The notes under the pieces were generated by a model. The model saw only the letters and a program-made list of their open reading frames with translations, made no database searches and was not told the origin of the DNA. A program made the position numbers and the translations under genes. Positions 9,339 to 17,294 of a stretch of 64,000 nucleotides of DNA are shown here, one piece after another. How positions within the stretch are numbered: position 1 is the stretch's first letter; each line of letters opens with the position of its first letter. The stretch spans positions 2,212,001 to 2,276,000 of the forward strand of contig NZ_CP149803.1 of the NCBI RefSeq assembly GCF_037943105.1, in the 5' to 3' direction. Source of the DNA: Pseudomonas sp. TMP9. GTDB taxonomy: Bacteria; Pseudomonadota; Gammaproteobacteria; Pseudomonadales; Pseudomonadaceae.

Positions 9339-10223
9339 TCACTCGCCTCGCTGCAATTGCTTACCGTGGGCGAAATTCACCCACCAACCAAAGGCTGCAG
9401 CGGTAAAGAACATGATGATGCTGTAGATCGCGGCCGGAATGGACATGGTCGGGTTATTCAGCAGCATCGGGCTGAGCGCCAAAGCAATCGCCAAGGTGCC
9501 GTTGTGGATGCCGATCTCCATGCCGATGGCAATCGACTGACGCAGGCTTAGGTTGCAAAGCCGCGGCACCCAGTAGCCGACCGCCAGGCTGATCAGGTTA
9601 AACGCCAGCGCCGCACCGCCGACCAAGGGCGCGTAATCGATAAAAGTCTGCCAATCCTTGACCACCGCCAACACAATGATGATCAACAGAAAGAGCGCAG
9701 AGATAATCTTCACCGGCTTTTCCATGCGCGCCGCAAAGCTGGGGAAACGGCTGCGCAGCCAGATCCCAATCGCCACAGGGCCAAGAACGATGATGAACAC
9801 CTGCACCACCTTGGTGAATTGCAGCGGCAGCGCCTGATCGCCCTCCATAAAGTAAGCAAGCGATACGTTAACGATAAGCGGCAGGGTCAGTACCGCAATC
9901 ACCGAGTTGACCGCCGTCAGGGTGACATTCAAGGCCACGTCGCCATGCGCCAGGTGGCTATACAGATTAGCGGTGGTGCCACCTGGCGAGGCCGCCAACA
10001 GCATCAAACCCACGGCCAGCGCCGGCGCAAGACCAAACGCCTTGGCCAGAAAAAAACACACCAGCGGCAACAGCAACAGCTGGCAACTCAAGCCAATCAC
10101 GATGGGCTTTGGAAATTTCACCACCCGGGCAAAATCTGCCAGGGTCAGGGATAAACCCAGGCCAAGCATGATGATGCCCAGCGCCAGGGGAAGAAATAGG
10201 GTCAGTAACGGGTCAGCAGTCAT
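9339..10223 (-). CDS. Bile acid:sodium symporter family transporter
   Basis: A 294-residue inner-membrane protein with about nine to ten hydrophobic helices. The block LLAASPGGTTANLYSHLAHGD is the conserved sodium-binding/crossover region of the SBF (BASS) family, and GMEIGIHNGTLAIALA is the second crossover. Bacterial members carry organic anions such as keto acids or pantoate with sodium; the substrate here is unknown. The gene is convergent with cysB. It and the SDR gene upstream are separated by a terminator, so they are probably not co-transcribed. Confidence 0.92.
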   Translation of the reverse strand: MTADPLLTLFLPLALGIIMLGLGLSLTLADFARVVKFPKPIVIGLSCQLLLLPLVCFFLAKAFGLAPALAVGLMLLAASPGGTTANLYSHLAHGDVALNVTLTAVNSVIAVLTLPLIVNVSLAYFMEGDQALPLQFTKVVQVFIIVLGPVAIGIWLRSRFPSFAARMEKPVKIISALFLLIIIVLAVVKDWQTFIDYAPLVGGAALAFNLISLAVGYWVPRLCNLSLRQSIAIGMEIGIHNGTLAIALALSPMLLNNPTMSIPAAIYSIIMFFTAAAFGWWVNFAHGKQLQRGE

Positions 10224-10328
10224 TCTTGTTCGGCTCCGAAGTCAGGACAACGCCGCAATTCTGGCGAGCGCATGGCATTGCTCGCAGTGACTTTAGCGGC
10301 CAATCGCTCAGCTCCAGACCCCTTATGC

Positions 10329-10357
10329 AAAAAGGTGCCCTCGGGCACCTTTATTTT
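10329..10357 (-). terminator. Terminator after the SDR gene
   Basis: Stem AAAGGTGCC (10331-10339), loop CTCG, GGCACCTTT (10344-10352). On the minus strand it follows the SDR stop codon at 10372 and precedes the symporter gene. Confidence 0.8.
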
Positions 10358-10371
10358 GCTGCCGTGGTCAA

Positions 10372-11133
10372 TCAGATGGCCGTGGCGCCGCCGTCCACCG
10401 CCAAGGCTTGCCCCGTGGTGAAAGCAGCGTTATCGCAGCACAGGTAGAGCACGGCAGTGGCGATTTCTTCAACCTTACCGATGCGCCCAACCGGGTGCAT
10501 GGCGGCAGCATACTCGCCTTTCTTCGGGTCGGCTTCATACGCACGGCGGAACATGGCGGTATCAATTACCGCCGGGCATACCGCGTTGACCCGAATTTTT
10601 TTCTTGGCGTATTCAATGGCGGCTGACTTGGTTAAGCCGATAACCGCATGCTTGGACGCGCAATAGATGCTCATCTTTGGCGCTGCACCCAGGCCGGCAA
10701 CCGATGACGTATTAACGATGGCACCGCCGCCTTGAGCCAGCATCAGCGGAATCTGGTGCTTCATGCACAGCCAAACGCCTTTGACGTTAACGCCCATAAT
10801 GGCGTCGAACTCGCTCTCGCTGCCTTCGGCGAGCTTGCCCTGCTCGATCTCAATACCGGCATTGTTGAAGGCATAGTCCAGGCGCCCGTAAGCGCTCAGC
10901 GTGCGTTCCATCAACACCTTAACCTCGGCGTCGCGGGTCACGTCGCAGCGCACGAACAGCGCCTCGCCGCCTGCCTCGCGAATCAGCTCAGCTGTCGCCT
11001 CGCCGCCCGCTATATCAACATCAGACACCACCACTTGCAGGCCTTCGTTGGCGAATGCCAGTGCCGTGGCACGCCCAATACCTGCTGCACCACCGGTGAC
11101 CAGGGCAACCCGGCCGGAAAAGCTCAAGCTCAT
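10372..11133 (-). CDS. Short-chain dehydrogenase/reductase (SDR)
   Basis: A 253-residue classical SDR. TGGAAGIG at residues 13-20 binds the dinucleotide, Asp in VSDVD favours NAD(H), NNAG follows, and the catalytic Ser, YCASK tetrad and the PAVIDT segment are all present. The C-terminus (FTTGQALAVDGGATAI) is typical of the glucose-dehydrogenase-like subgroup. The substrate is unknown. It is transcribed divergently from an NADP-dependent oxidoreductase, with a symmetrical dyad between them. Confidence 0.93.
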   Translation of the reverse strand: MSLSFSGRVALVTGGAAGIGRATALAFANEGLQVVVSDVDIAGGEATAELIREAGGEALFVRCDVTRDAEVKVLMERTLSAYGRLDYAFNNAGIEIEQGKLAEGSESEFDAIMGVNVKGVWLCMKHQIPLMLAQGGGAIVNTSSVAGLGAAPKMSIYCASKHAVIGLTKSAAIEYAKKKIRVNAVCPAVIDTAMFRRAYEADPKKGEYAAAMHPVGRIGKVEEIATAVLYLCCDNAAFTTGQALAVDGGATAI

Positions 11134-11212
11134 CTACGTGTCCTCGCAAGGATTAAAAACTGCACAGATTCTAATCAGCTGCCCACATCCAAGGCAGCAC
11201 TATCAACTTAGC

Positions 11213-11280
11213 GGTGATGGCTCCATCCAAATGAGTGATTAATGCACCCAGCCATTCATCATTTGAATGGATTGATCACC
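11213..11280. promoter_or_regulatory. Large symmetrical dyad in the divergent SDR/MDR intergenic region
   Basis: GGTGAT (11213-11218), 4 nt, CCATCCAAATGA (11223-11234), a 24-nt centre, TCATTTGAATGG (11259-11270), 4 nt, ATCACC (11275-11280). The long arms pair at 11 of 12 positions and the outer arms at 6 of 6 with equal spacing. This is seen directly. A shared operator for both genes is inference. Confidence 0.45.
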
Positions 11281-11357
11281 ATTCTTTAGCGGGGCATCGC
11301 TTGCCCATTGGCCCGGCACGGGCTATCAACACTCTTCCCGCTCAGTGAGTACCTGCC

Positions 11358-12365
11358 ATGACTGCCCCACTCAACCGCCAATTTTTGCTCGCGCAACGCC
11401 CGGTTGGTTTGCCCAGCCGGGAAACCTTCAATTATGTGGAAACCAGCGTCGGTGAGCCCGGCCCAGGACAGATACTGGTGAAAAACGCCTACCTGTCCCT
11501 GGACCCCGCCATGCGCGGCTGGATGAATGATGCAAGGTCGTACATCCCACCGGTTGGCATTGGCGAGGTGATGCGCGCCCTTGGTGTAGGCGAAGTGCTC
11601 GCCTCGCAACACCCTGACTTTGCTGTGGGTGACCACGTCAACGGCGCGCTGGGCGTGCAGGATTATTTTCTCGGTGAGCCCAAGGGCTTCTATAAGGTCG
11701 ACCCCAAGCGTGCTCCGTTGCCGCTTTACCTGTCAGCGCTGGGCATGACCGGCATGACCGCCTACTTCGCTCTGCTGGATGTCGGCACGCCGCAAGCCGG
11801 CGAAACGGTGGTGATCTCCGGTGCAGCCGGAGCCGTTGGCAGTGTGGCCGGGCAGATTGCCAAACTCAAAGGCTGCCGCGTAATTGGCATCGCTGGCGGT
11901 GCAGACAAGTGCAAGTTCCTGATCGACGAATTAGGCTTCGACGGCGCCATCGATTACAAAAATGAAGAGGTGATTGCGGGCCTTAAGCGCGAGTGCCCGA
12001 AAGGCGTGAACGTTTATTTCGACAACGTTGGCGGCGATATTCTCGATGCAGTACTGACCCGCTTAGCCTTTAAAGCACGGGTAATCATCTGCGGCGCGAT
12101 TAGCCAGTACAACAACAAAGAAAACGTCAAAGGCCCGGCCAACTACCTGAACCTGCTGGTCAACAGCGCGCGGATGGAAGGCATGGTGGTCATGACTTAC
12201 GCCCCACGCTTTGCCGAAGCAGCACAGGAAATGGGCGGCTGGTTGGCCAGCGGCCAGCTTAAATCCAAGGAAGATATCGTCAGCGGTCTGCAGACCTTCC
12301 CAGAAACCCTGCTCAAGCTGTTCAGCGGCGAGAACTTCGGCAAGCTGATATTGAAGGTCGACTAA
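11358..12365 (+). CDS. NADP-dependent medium-chain oxidoreductase (CurA/LTB4 dehydrogenase-like)
   Basis: A 335-residue zinc-free MDR protein. N-terminal LSLDPAMRGWM and VGIGEVMRALGVG blocks are typical of the leukotriene B4 12-hydroxydehydrogenase/YncB-like group. The nucleotide-binding loop is SGAAGAVGSVAGQIAK. These enzymes reduce the carbon-carbon double bond of enones with NADPH. The C-terminus (ENFGKLILKV) fits the group. The real substrate is unknown. It is divergent from the SDR gene and convergent with relA. Confidence 0.93.
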   Translation: MTAPLNRQFLLAQRPVGLPSRETFNYVETSVGEPGPGQILVKNAYLSLDPAMRGWMNDARSYIPPVGIGEVMRALGVGEVLASQHPDFAVGDHVNGALGVQDYFLGEPKGFYKVDPKRAPLPLYLSALGMTGMTAYFALLDVGTPQAGETVVISGAAGAVGSVAGQIAKLKGCRVIGIAGGADKCKFLIDELGFDGAIDYKNEEVIAGLKRECPKGVNVYFDNVGGDILDAVLTRLAFKARVIICGAISQYNNKENVKGPANYLNLLVNSARMEGMVVMTYAPRFAEAAQEMGGWLASGQLKSKEDIVSGLQTFPETLLKLFSGENFGKLILKVD

Positions 12366-12430
12366 GCAAACCGACGATGCGCCCCGCAGCCTTACAACGG
12401 CGCGGGCGCCCACAATGCTGCATCGCGGTC

Positions 12431-12463
12431 GCCCCTAACCCAACAACAGGCTGGGTTAGGGGC
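12431..12463. terminator. Hairpin between convergent MDR gene and relA
   Basis: A perfect 12-bp stem, GCCCCTAACCCA (12431-12442) and TGGGTTAGGGGC (12452-12463). There is no U-run on either side, so it is an atypical terminator or a transcript-end-protecting hairpin. Confidence 0.5.
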
Positions 12464-12499
12464 TGCTGTGCACCTTAAAAACTCAGCGCACCACTGGCG

Positions 12500-14743
12500 T
12501 TAGGAAGATCGGTGCCGGCGCGCTTCGATAATATTCGGCAACTGCGAAATACGCCCAAGCAGACGGCCCAAGGCATCCAGCCCGGGGATTTCTATGGTGA
12601 TCGACATAGAGGCCGTGTTGTCCTCTTTGTTCGAGCGGGTGTTGACCGACAACACGTTGAGCTTCTCGTTGAGCAGCACTTGTGTCACATCGCGCAGCAG
12701 GCCGGAACGGTCGTAAGCGCGAATAATCACATCCACCGGATACGTCTGTACCGGCACCGGACCCCAGCTGACTTGAATAATCCGCTCCGGCTCACGCCCG
12801 GCTAATTGCAGCACCGAGGCGCAATCTTGGCGGTGGATACTGACCCCACGACCCAAGGTGATATAGCCGACAATCGGGTCGCCCGGCAGCGGTTGGCAGC
12901 AGCCGGCCATCTGCGTCATCAGGTTACCCACGCCCTGAATTTGAATATCGCCACGCTTGCCTGGCTTGAAGCCCAGTGCCTTGCGCGGGATTAACTCAAG
13001 CTGCTCGTTGACCCGGTCTGGCTCGACCAGTTGCTGCGCCAAGTTGACCAATTGCGACAGGCGCAAATCGCCCGCACCTAGAGAGGCGAATAGGTCCTCG
13101 CTGGTCTTCATATTGGCTTTTTCGGCCAGCTTGTCGAAGTCCACTGCTGGCAACGCCAGGCGCTGCAACTCACGCTCCAATTGCACTTTACCAGCGGCGA
13201 CGTTCTGGTCGCGGTCTTGCAGCTTGAACCAGTGGACGATCTTTGCCCGCGCCCGCGAGGTGGTGACGTAACCGAGGTTGGAGTTCAGCCAATCGCGGCT
13301 CGGCGTGCCGTGTTTGCTGGTAATAATCTCCACCTGCTCACCGGTTTGCAGGCTGTAATTGAGCGGCACAATGCGCCCATTGATCTTGGCGCCGCGGCAG
13401 TTATGGCCAATCTCGGTGTGCACGCGGTAGGCAAAATCCAACGGCGTCGCACCTTTAGGCAGGTCGATGGCGTGACCGTCGGGGGTGAAGACGTAGACCC
13501 GATCCGGCTCGATATCCACACGCAACTGCTCAGCCAAACCGCCGATATCCCCAAGTTCCTCGTGCCATTCAAGCACCTGACGCAGCCAGGAGATTTTTTC
13601 TTCGTAATGGTTCGAACGGGCTTTGACGTCGGTGCCTTTGTAGCGCCAGTGCGCGCATACGCCCAACTCAGCCTCTTCATGCATGGCCTGGGTGCGGATT
13701 TGCACTTCCAGCACCTTGCCTTCCGGGCCCAGCACAGCGGTATGCAGCGAGCGGTAGCCGTTTTCCTTAGGGTTGGCGATGTAGTCGTCAAACTCCTTGG
13801 GGATGTGCCGCCACAACGTATGCACGATGCCGAGTGCGGTGTAGCAGTCACGCACTTGCGGCACCAGCACGCGCACGGCACGCACGTCATAAATCTGGCT
13901 GAACTGCAGGCCTTTACGCTGCATTTTCCGCCAAATGGAATAGATGTGTTTGGCTCGCCCGCTGATATCCGCCTGAACGCCTGTGGCCTCAAGCTCGCCA
14001 CGCAGTTGATTAACCACTTCGTTGATGTAGTGCTCACGGTCTAAGCGGCGTTCGTGCAGCAACTTAGCAATTTGTTTGTATTGCTCAGGCTCCAAGTAGC
14101 GGAAGGACAAATCTTCCAGTTCCCACTTGATATGGCCAATGCCCAGCCGGTGAGCCAAGGGCGCGTAAATATCGAACACCTCACGGGCCACACGCTGACG
14201 CTTCTCGTCGGCAGCCTCTTTCACCGCTCGGATCGCGCACGTGCGCTCAGCCAGCTTGATCAAGGCGACGCGCACGTCATCGACCATGGCCACAAGCATT
14301 TTGCGCAGGTTTTCCACCTGCGCCTGGGAGCCGAGCACCAGCGAATCACGCGGGTTCATCGACGCACTGATCGCCGCCATGCGCAGCACGCCGTCCACCA
14401 GCTTGCCCACCACCGGACCGAAACGCTGATGGACCTGGGCCAACGTTACTTTACCCTCACGCACGCAGCGGTAGATAACTGCCGCCACCAAGGAGTCTTG
14501 ATCGAGTTTGAGGTCGGCGAGAATTTCAGCGATTTCAAGGCCCGCGCGAAAGCTCGACGCGCCTTCAGTCCATAGATTTTTTGCCGCATTGGCTTGTTGT
14601 TCAGCCTCACGGGCGAAATCACAGGCCTCGCGCAGAGCGTCACGATCCAAGGCTGGATCGATACTCAACACGTGTTCAAGCCATGCCTCAAGGTTGATGC
14701 TGCCGTCTTCGTTGATCGGCTGATGCGCTCTGACCTGAACCAT
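12500..14743 (-). CDS. relA: GTP pyrophosphokinase RelA (ppGpp synthetase I)
   Basis: A 747-residue ribosome-associated alarmone synthetase. The N-terminal hydrolase-like domain is degenerate. The synthetase domain carries the EFDD version of the catalytic motif (IPKEFDDYIANPK), the EXDD form of monofunctional RelA rather than RXKD of SpoT, followed by NGYRSLHTAV. Then come a TGS domain (VYVFTPDGHAIDLPKGATPLDFAY), a zinc-finger-like segment with GCCQPLPGDPI, and a C-terminal ACT domain. Start at 14743 is preceded by AGGAAGGG. It lies 151 nt after rlmD in the cysM-rlmD-relA order known in P. aeruginosa, with a hairpin (14761-14781) directly before its ribosome binding site. Confidence 0.97.
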   Translation of the reverse strand: MVQVRAHQPINEDGSINLEAWLEHVLSIDPALDRDALREACDFAREAEQQANAAKNLWTEGASSFRAGLEIAEILADLKLDQDSLVAAVIYRCVREGKVTLAQVHQRFGPVVGKLVDGVLRMAAISASMNPRDSLVLGSQAQVENLRKMLVAMVDDVRVALIKLAERTCAIRAVKEAADEKRQRVAREVFDIYAPLAHRLGIGHIKWELEDLSFRYLEPEQYKQIAKLLHERRLDREHYINEVVNQLRGELEATGVQADISGRAKHIYSIWRKMQRKGLQFSQIYDVRAVRVLVPQVRDCYTALGIVHTLWRHIPKEFDDYIANPKENGYRSLHTAVLGPEGKVLEVQIRTQAMHEEAELGVCAHWRYKGTDVKARSNHYEEKISWLRQVLEWHEELGDIGGLAEQLRVDIEPDRVYVFTPDGHAIDLPKGATPLDFAYRVHTEIGHNCRGAKINGRIVPLNYSLQTGEQVEIITSKHGTPSRDWLNSNLGYVTTSRARAKIVHWFKLQDRDQNVAAGKVQLERELQRLALPAVDFDKLAEKANMKTSEDLFASLGAGDLRLSQLVNLAQQLVEPDRVNEQLELIPRKALGFKPGKRGDIQIQGVGNLMTQMAGCCQPLPGDPIVGYITLGRGVSIHRQDCASVLQLAGREPERIIQVSWGPVPVQTYPVDVIIRAYDRSGLLRDVTQVLLNEKLNVLSVNTRSNKEDNTASMSITIEIPGLDALGRLLGRISQLPNIIEARRHRSS

Positions 14744-14760
14744 CTTGCTTACCCTTCCTA

Positions 14761-14781
14761 CGCCAGGCTAAGGGCCTGGCG
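14761..14781 (-). promoter_or_regulatory. Hairpin in the relA leader
   Basis: CGCCAGG (14761-14767) pairs with CCTGGCG (14775-14781). It sits immediately upstream of the relA ribosome binding site on the minus strand, without a U-run. It could be a read-through transcript structure affecting relA translation; this is inference. Confidence 0.35.
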
Positions 14782-14894
14782 AATAGTCGCCGACTTCAAT
14801 CAAGTCAGGCGGTTTAACCGCTTGAACGCACAGTGGCTGTACGTTGCGTTGCAACCCACGAAGGCTTCGCCCTGGTCACAATCTGTGTTGGAAC

Positions 14895-16247
14895 TTATGG
14901 CCTTACAAACAGCGCCATCGCCTCGACGTGCGCCGTTTGCGGAAACATATCGAGAATGCCTGCCCGTTCAAGCTGGTAGCCCTGCGCCAGCAATTCAGCA
15001 CTGTCACGGGCCAGGGTTGTTGGGTTACAGGATACATACAGCACCCGTTTGACACCCAAGGCGGTCATTTGCCGAACCACCTGCAGCGCACCATCACGCG
15101 GCGGGTCCAGCAGCACAGCGGCGAACCCATCTTGTGCCCATTGCGGGTCTGCCAGCGGCTTGGACAAATCCGCCTGAAAAAACTGGGCATTGCTCAGACC
15201 ATTCATTTGCGCATTCAGTGCCGCGCGCTCAACCATGCTTTGCACGCCCTCGACCGCGATCAATTCACCCACCCGCTGAGCCAGGGGCAGCGCGAAGTTA
15301 CCCAGGCCACAGAACAAATCCAGTACCCGCTCATCGGCCTGCGGCGCCAGCCAATCTAGCGCCTGGGCGATCATGGCGTCGTTAACCGGCTGGTTAACCT
15401 GAATAAAATCTCCGGGCTGGTAGGCCAAGCTGAGGTTGAAGGCGTCTAGGCGGTAATGCAGTGGCTGTGCGGGCTCAACCGGCTGCGGCTCAGCGCTGCC
15501 GTGCAACCATAACTGGGCATTGTGCGCCGTGCAGAACGCCTGCAGGCGAGCCAGGTCAGCCTCGCCTAACGCAGCCGTATGCCTGACCAACACAGCACTG
15601 CAGCTGCCGCTGAACAACTCGACATGGCCAATGGCTTGGGGTTTATCCAGCTCACGTAAAACCTGCGGCAAGGCACGCAGAATCGGCTGCAAAGCCTGTA
15701 CCAGTACCGGGCAATCCGCGATGGCAATAATGTCTTGGCTGGCGGCCGCACGAAAACCGACATCTAAACGCTTGGCTTTGTGCTCCCAGCGCACAGCAAT
15801 TCTTGCGCGGCGACGATAACCCAGCTCCGGGCCGATCAGCGGCGGCGCCCACTCACGCGGCTCAAGGTTGCCCAGACGACTCAACTGCTCAGCCAGCATG
15901 CGCTGTTTCAGGGCCAGCTGATCGGCATGTGGCATATGCTGCAAGCTGCAGCCACCACACACTTTGGCGTGCACGCAGGCCTCATTACGGCGTTCAGCAC
16001 TGGCGTTGAGAATGCGCTCAACACGTGCCTCGACCACCTTGCCATGGGCGCCGAGCAAGCGCGCCTCGACATCCTCACCCGCCAGCGCGCCGCTGACAAA
16101 CCAAGTTCGTCCTTCGACAAAACCGATGCCGCGACCATCGTTGGCCAAGCGCTCAATAGTCAGTTTCTGTTTTTTGCCCACCGGTATTTGCGGCGCGCGG
16201 GAACCACCCGTGGGTTGAAAGCGTAGACCGCCGTCTTTCTTCGCCAT
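14895..16247 (-). CDS. rlmD: 23S rRNA (uracil-1939-C5)-methyltransferase RlmD
   Basis: A 450-residue SAM-dependent RNA methyltransferase. It has an N-terminal TRAM domain ([20 protein letters not shown]), an iron-sulphur cysteine set starting [10 protein letters not shown], the SAM-binding [16 protein letters not shown], and the catalytic [10 protein letters not shown] with its nucleophilic Cys. Length and domain order are normal. Its ATG overlaps the cysM stop (TGATG at 16245-16249), indicating translational coupling. Confidence 0.97.
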   Translation of the reverse strand: MAKKDGGLRFQPTGGSRAPQIPVGKKQKLTIERLANDGRGIGFVEGRTWFVSGALAGEDVEARLLGAHGKVVEARVERILNASAERRNEACVHAKVCGGCSLQHMPHADQLALKQRMLAEQLSRLGNLEPREWAPPLIGPELGYRRRARIAVRWEHKAKRLDVGFRAAASQDIIAIADCPVLVQALQPILRALPQVLRELDKPQAIGHVELFSGSCSAVLVRHTAALGEADLARLQAFCTAHNAQLWLHGSAEPQPVEPAQPLHYRLDAFNLSLAYQPGDFIQVNQPVNDAMIAQALDWLAPQADERVLDLFCGLGNFALPLAQRVGELIAVEGVQSMVERAALNAQMNGLSNAQFFQADLSKPLADPQWAQDGFAAVLLDPPRDGALQVVRQMTALGVKRVLYVSCNPTTLARDSAELLAQGYQLERAGILDMFPQTAHVEAMALFVRP

Positions 16248-17143
16248 CAGTTGCTCGGTGCCTCATAAATGCCACTGGACAGGTAACGGTCGCCACGATC
16301 ACAAATAATCGCCACCATCACCGCGTTCTCAACCTCTTCTGACAGACGCAACATGGCGGCCACCGAACCGCCGGAAGACACCCCACAAAACACGCCTTCC
16401 TCGCGCGCCAGGCGGCGCATCATCACTTCGGCTTCCTGCTGGCCCATGTCAATAATTCGATCAACCCGCTCAGCCTGATAAATACTCGGCAGGTAGGCCT
16501 GCGGCCAGCGGCGAATACCGGGAATTGTGGCGCCTTCTGTAGGCTGCAGCCCAACGATCTGCACCTTGGGGTTTTGCTCTTTCAAGAAACGCGAAACACC
16601 CATGATGGTGCCGGTGGTGCCCATGGAGCTGATGAAGTGGGTAACCTGCCCGCCTGTCTGCTGCCAGATTTCAGGACCGGTGCTGGTGTAGTGCGCAATC
16701 GGGTTGTCGCCATTGGCAAATTGATCAAGCACCTTGCCCTTGCCCTCAGCCTGCATCTTCAAGGCCAAGTCGCGCGCTTCCTCCATGCCGCTAACCAGAA
16801 TCAACTGCGCGCCGTACGCGGTCATTGCTGCCTTACGTTCGGCAGTGGAGTTGTCCGGCATGATCAGCACCATGCGGTAACCCTTGATCGCCGCCGCCAT
16901 GGCCAAGGCGATGCCGGTGTTGCCACTGGTGGCCTCGATCAACACATCACCTGGGCTGATATCACCACGCGCCTCTGCACGGCTGATCATCGACAAGGCC
17001 GGGCGGTCTTTCACCGACCCCGCGGGGTTGGTGCCTTCAAGCTTTAGCAGCAGGGTATTGCTGGTGGTGCCGGGCAACCGCTGCAAACGCACCAGTGGAG
17101 TGTTGCCGACGCAGTCGGCGATGGTTGGGTAATGCAGGCTCAT
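16247..17143 (-). CDS. cysM: Cysteine synthase B (CysM)
   Basis: A 298-residue PLP enzyme making cysteine from O-acetylserine and sulphide or thiosulphate. The PLP lysine is in [11 protein letters not shown], the phosphate-binding loop is [11 protein letters not shown], and TSGNTGIA binds substrate. The [12 protein letters not shown] segment is CysM-like rather than CysK-like. It is the first gene of the cysM-rlmD-(relA) unit. In P. aeruginosa PAO1 the pirRSA genes lie between cysM and gacS; here only about 150 nt of intergenic DNA separates the two divergent genes. Confidence 0.95.
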   Translation of the reverse strand: MSLHYPTIADCVGNTPLVRLQRLPGTTSNTLLLKLEGTNPAGSVKDRPALSMISRAEARGDISPGDVLIEATSGNTGIALAMAAAIKGYRMVLIMPDNSTAERKAAMTAYGAQLILVSGMEEARDLALKMQAEGKGKVLDQFANGDNPIAHYTSTGPEIWQQTGGQVTHFISSMGTTGTIMGVSRFLKEQNPKVQIVGLQPTEGATIPGIRRWPQAYLPSIYQAERVDRIIDMGQQEAEVMMRRLAREEGVFCGVSSGGSVAAMLRLSEEVENAVMVAIICDRGDRYLSSGIYEAPSN

Positions 17144-17294
17144 GGCGGACGGAATAATCCAGAAGCGAATAAGGCGCCCATGATACCGGCAAACCCGGTG
17201 CGGCTACACAACCGAGCCGCTTTGCGTGACAGCATTTGCCCCGAGGGCGGGCGCAACCGCTAAACTGCCGTCACGTCAGTTGCGGAGGTAGTGT

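Noticed and set aside
13181..14044. Long plus-strand frames opposite relA
   Set aside because: They are shadows of a GC-rich coding strand with strong RelA motifs on the other strand.
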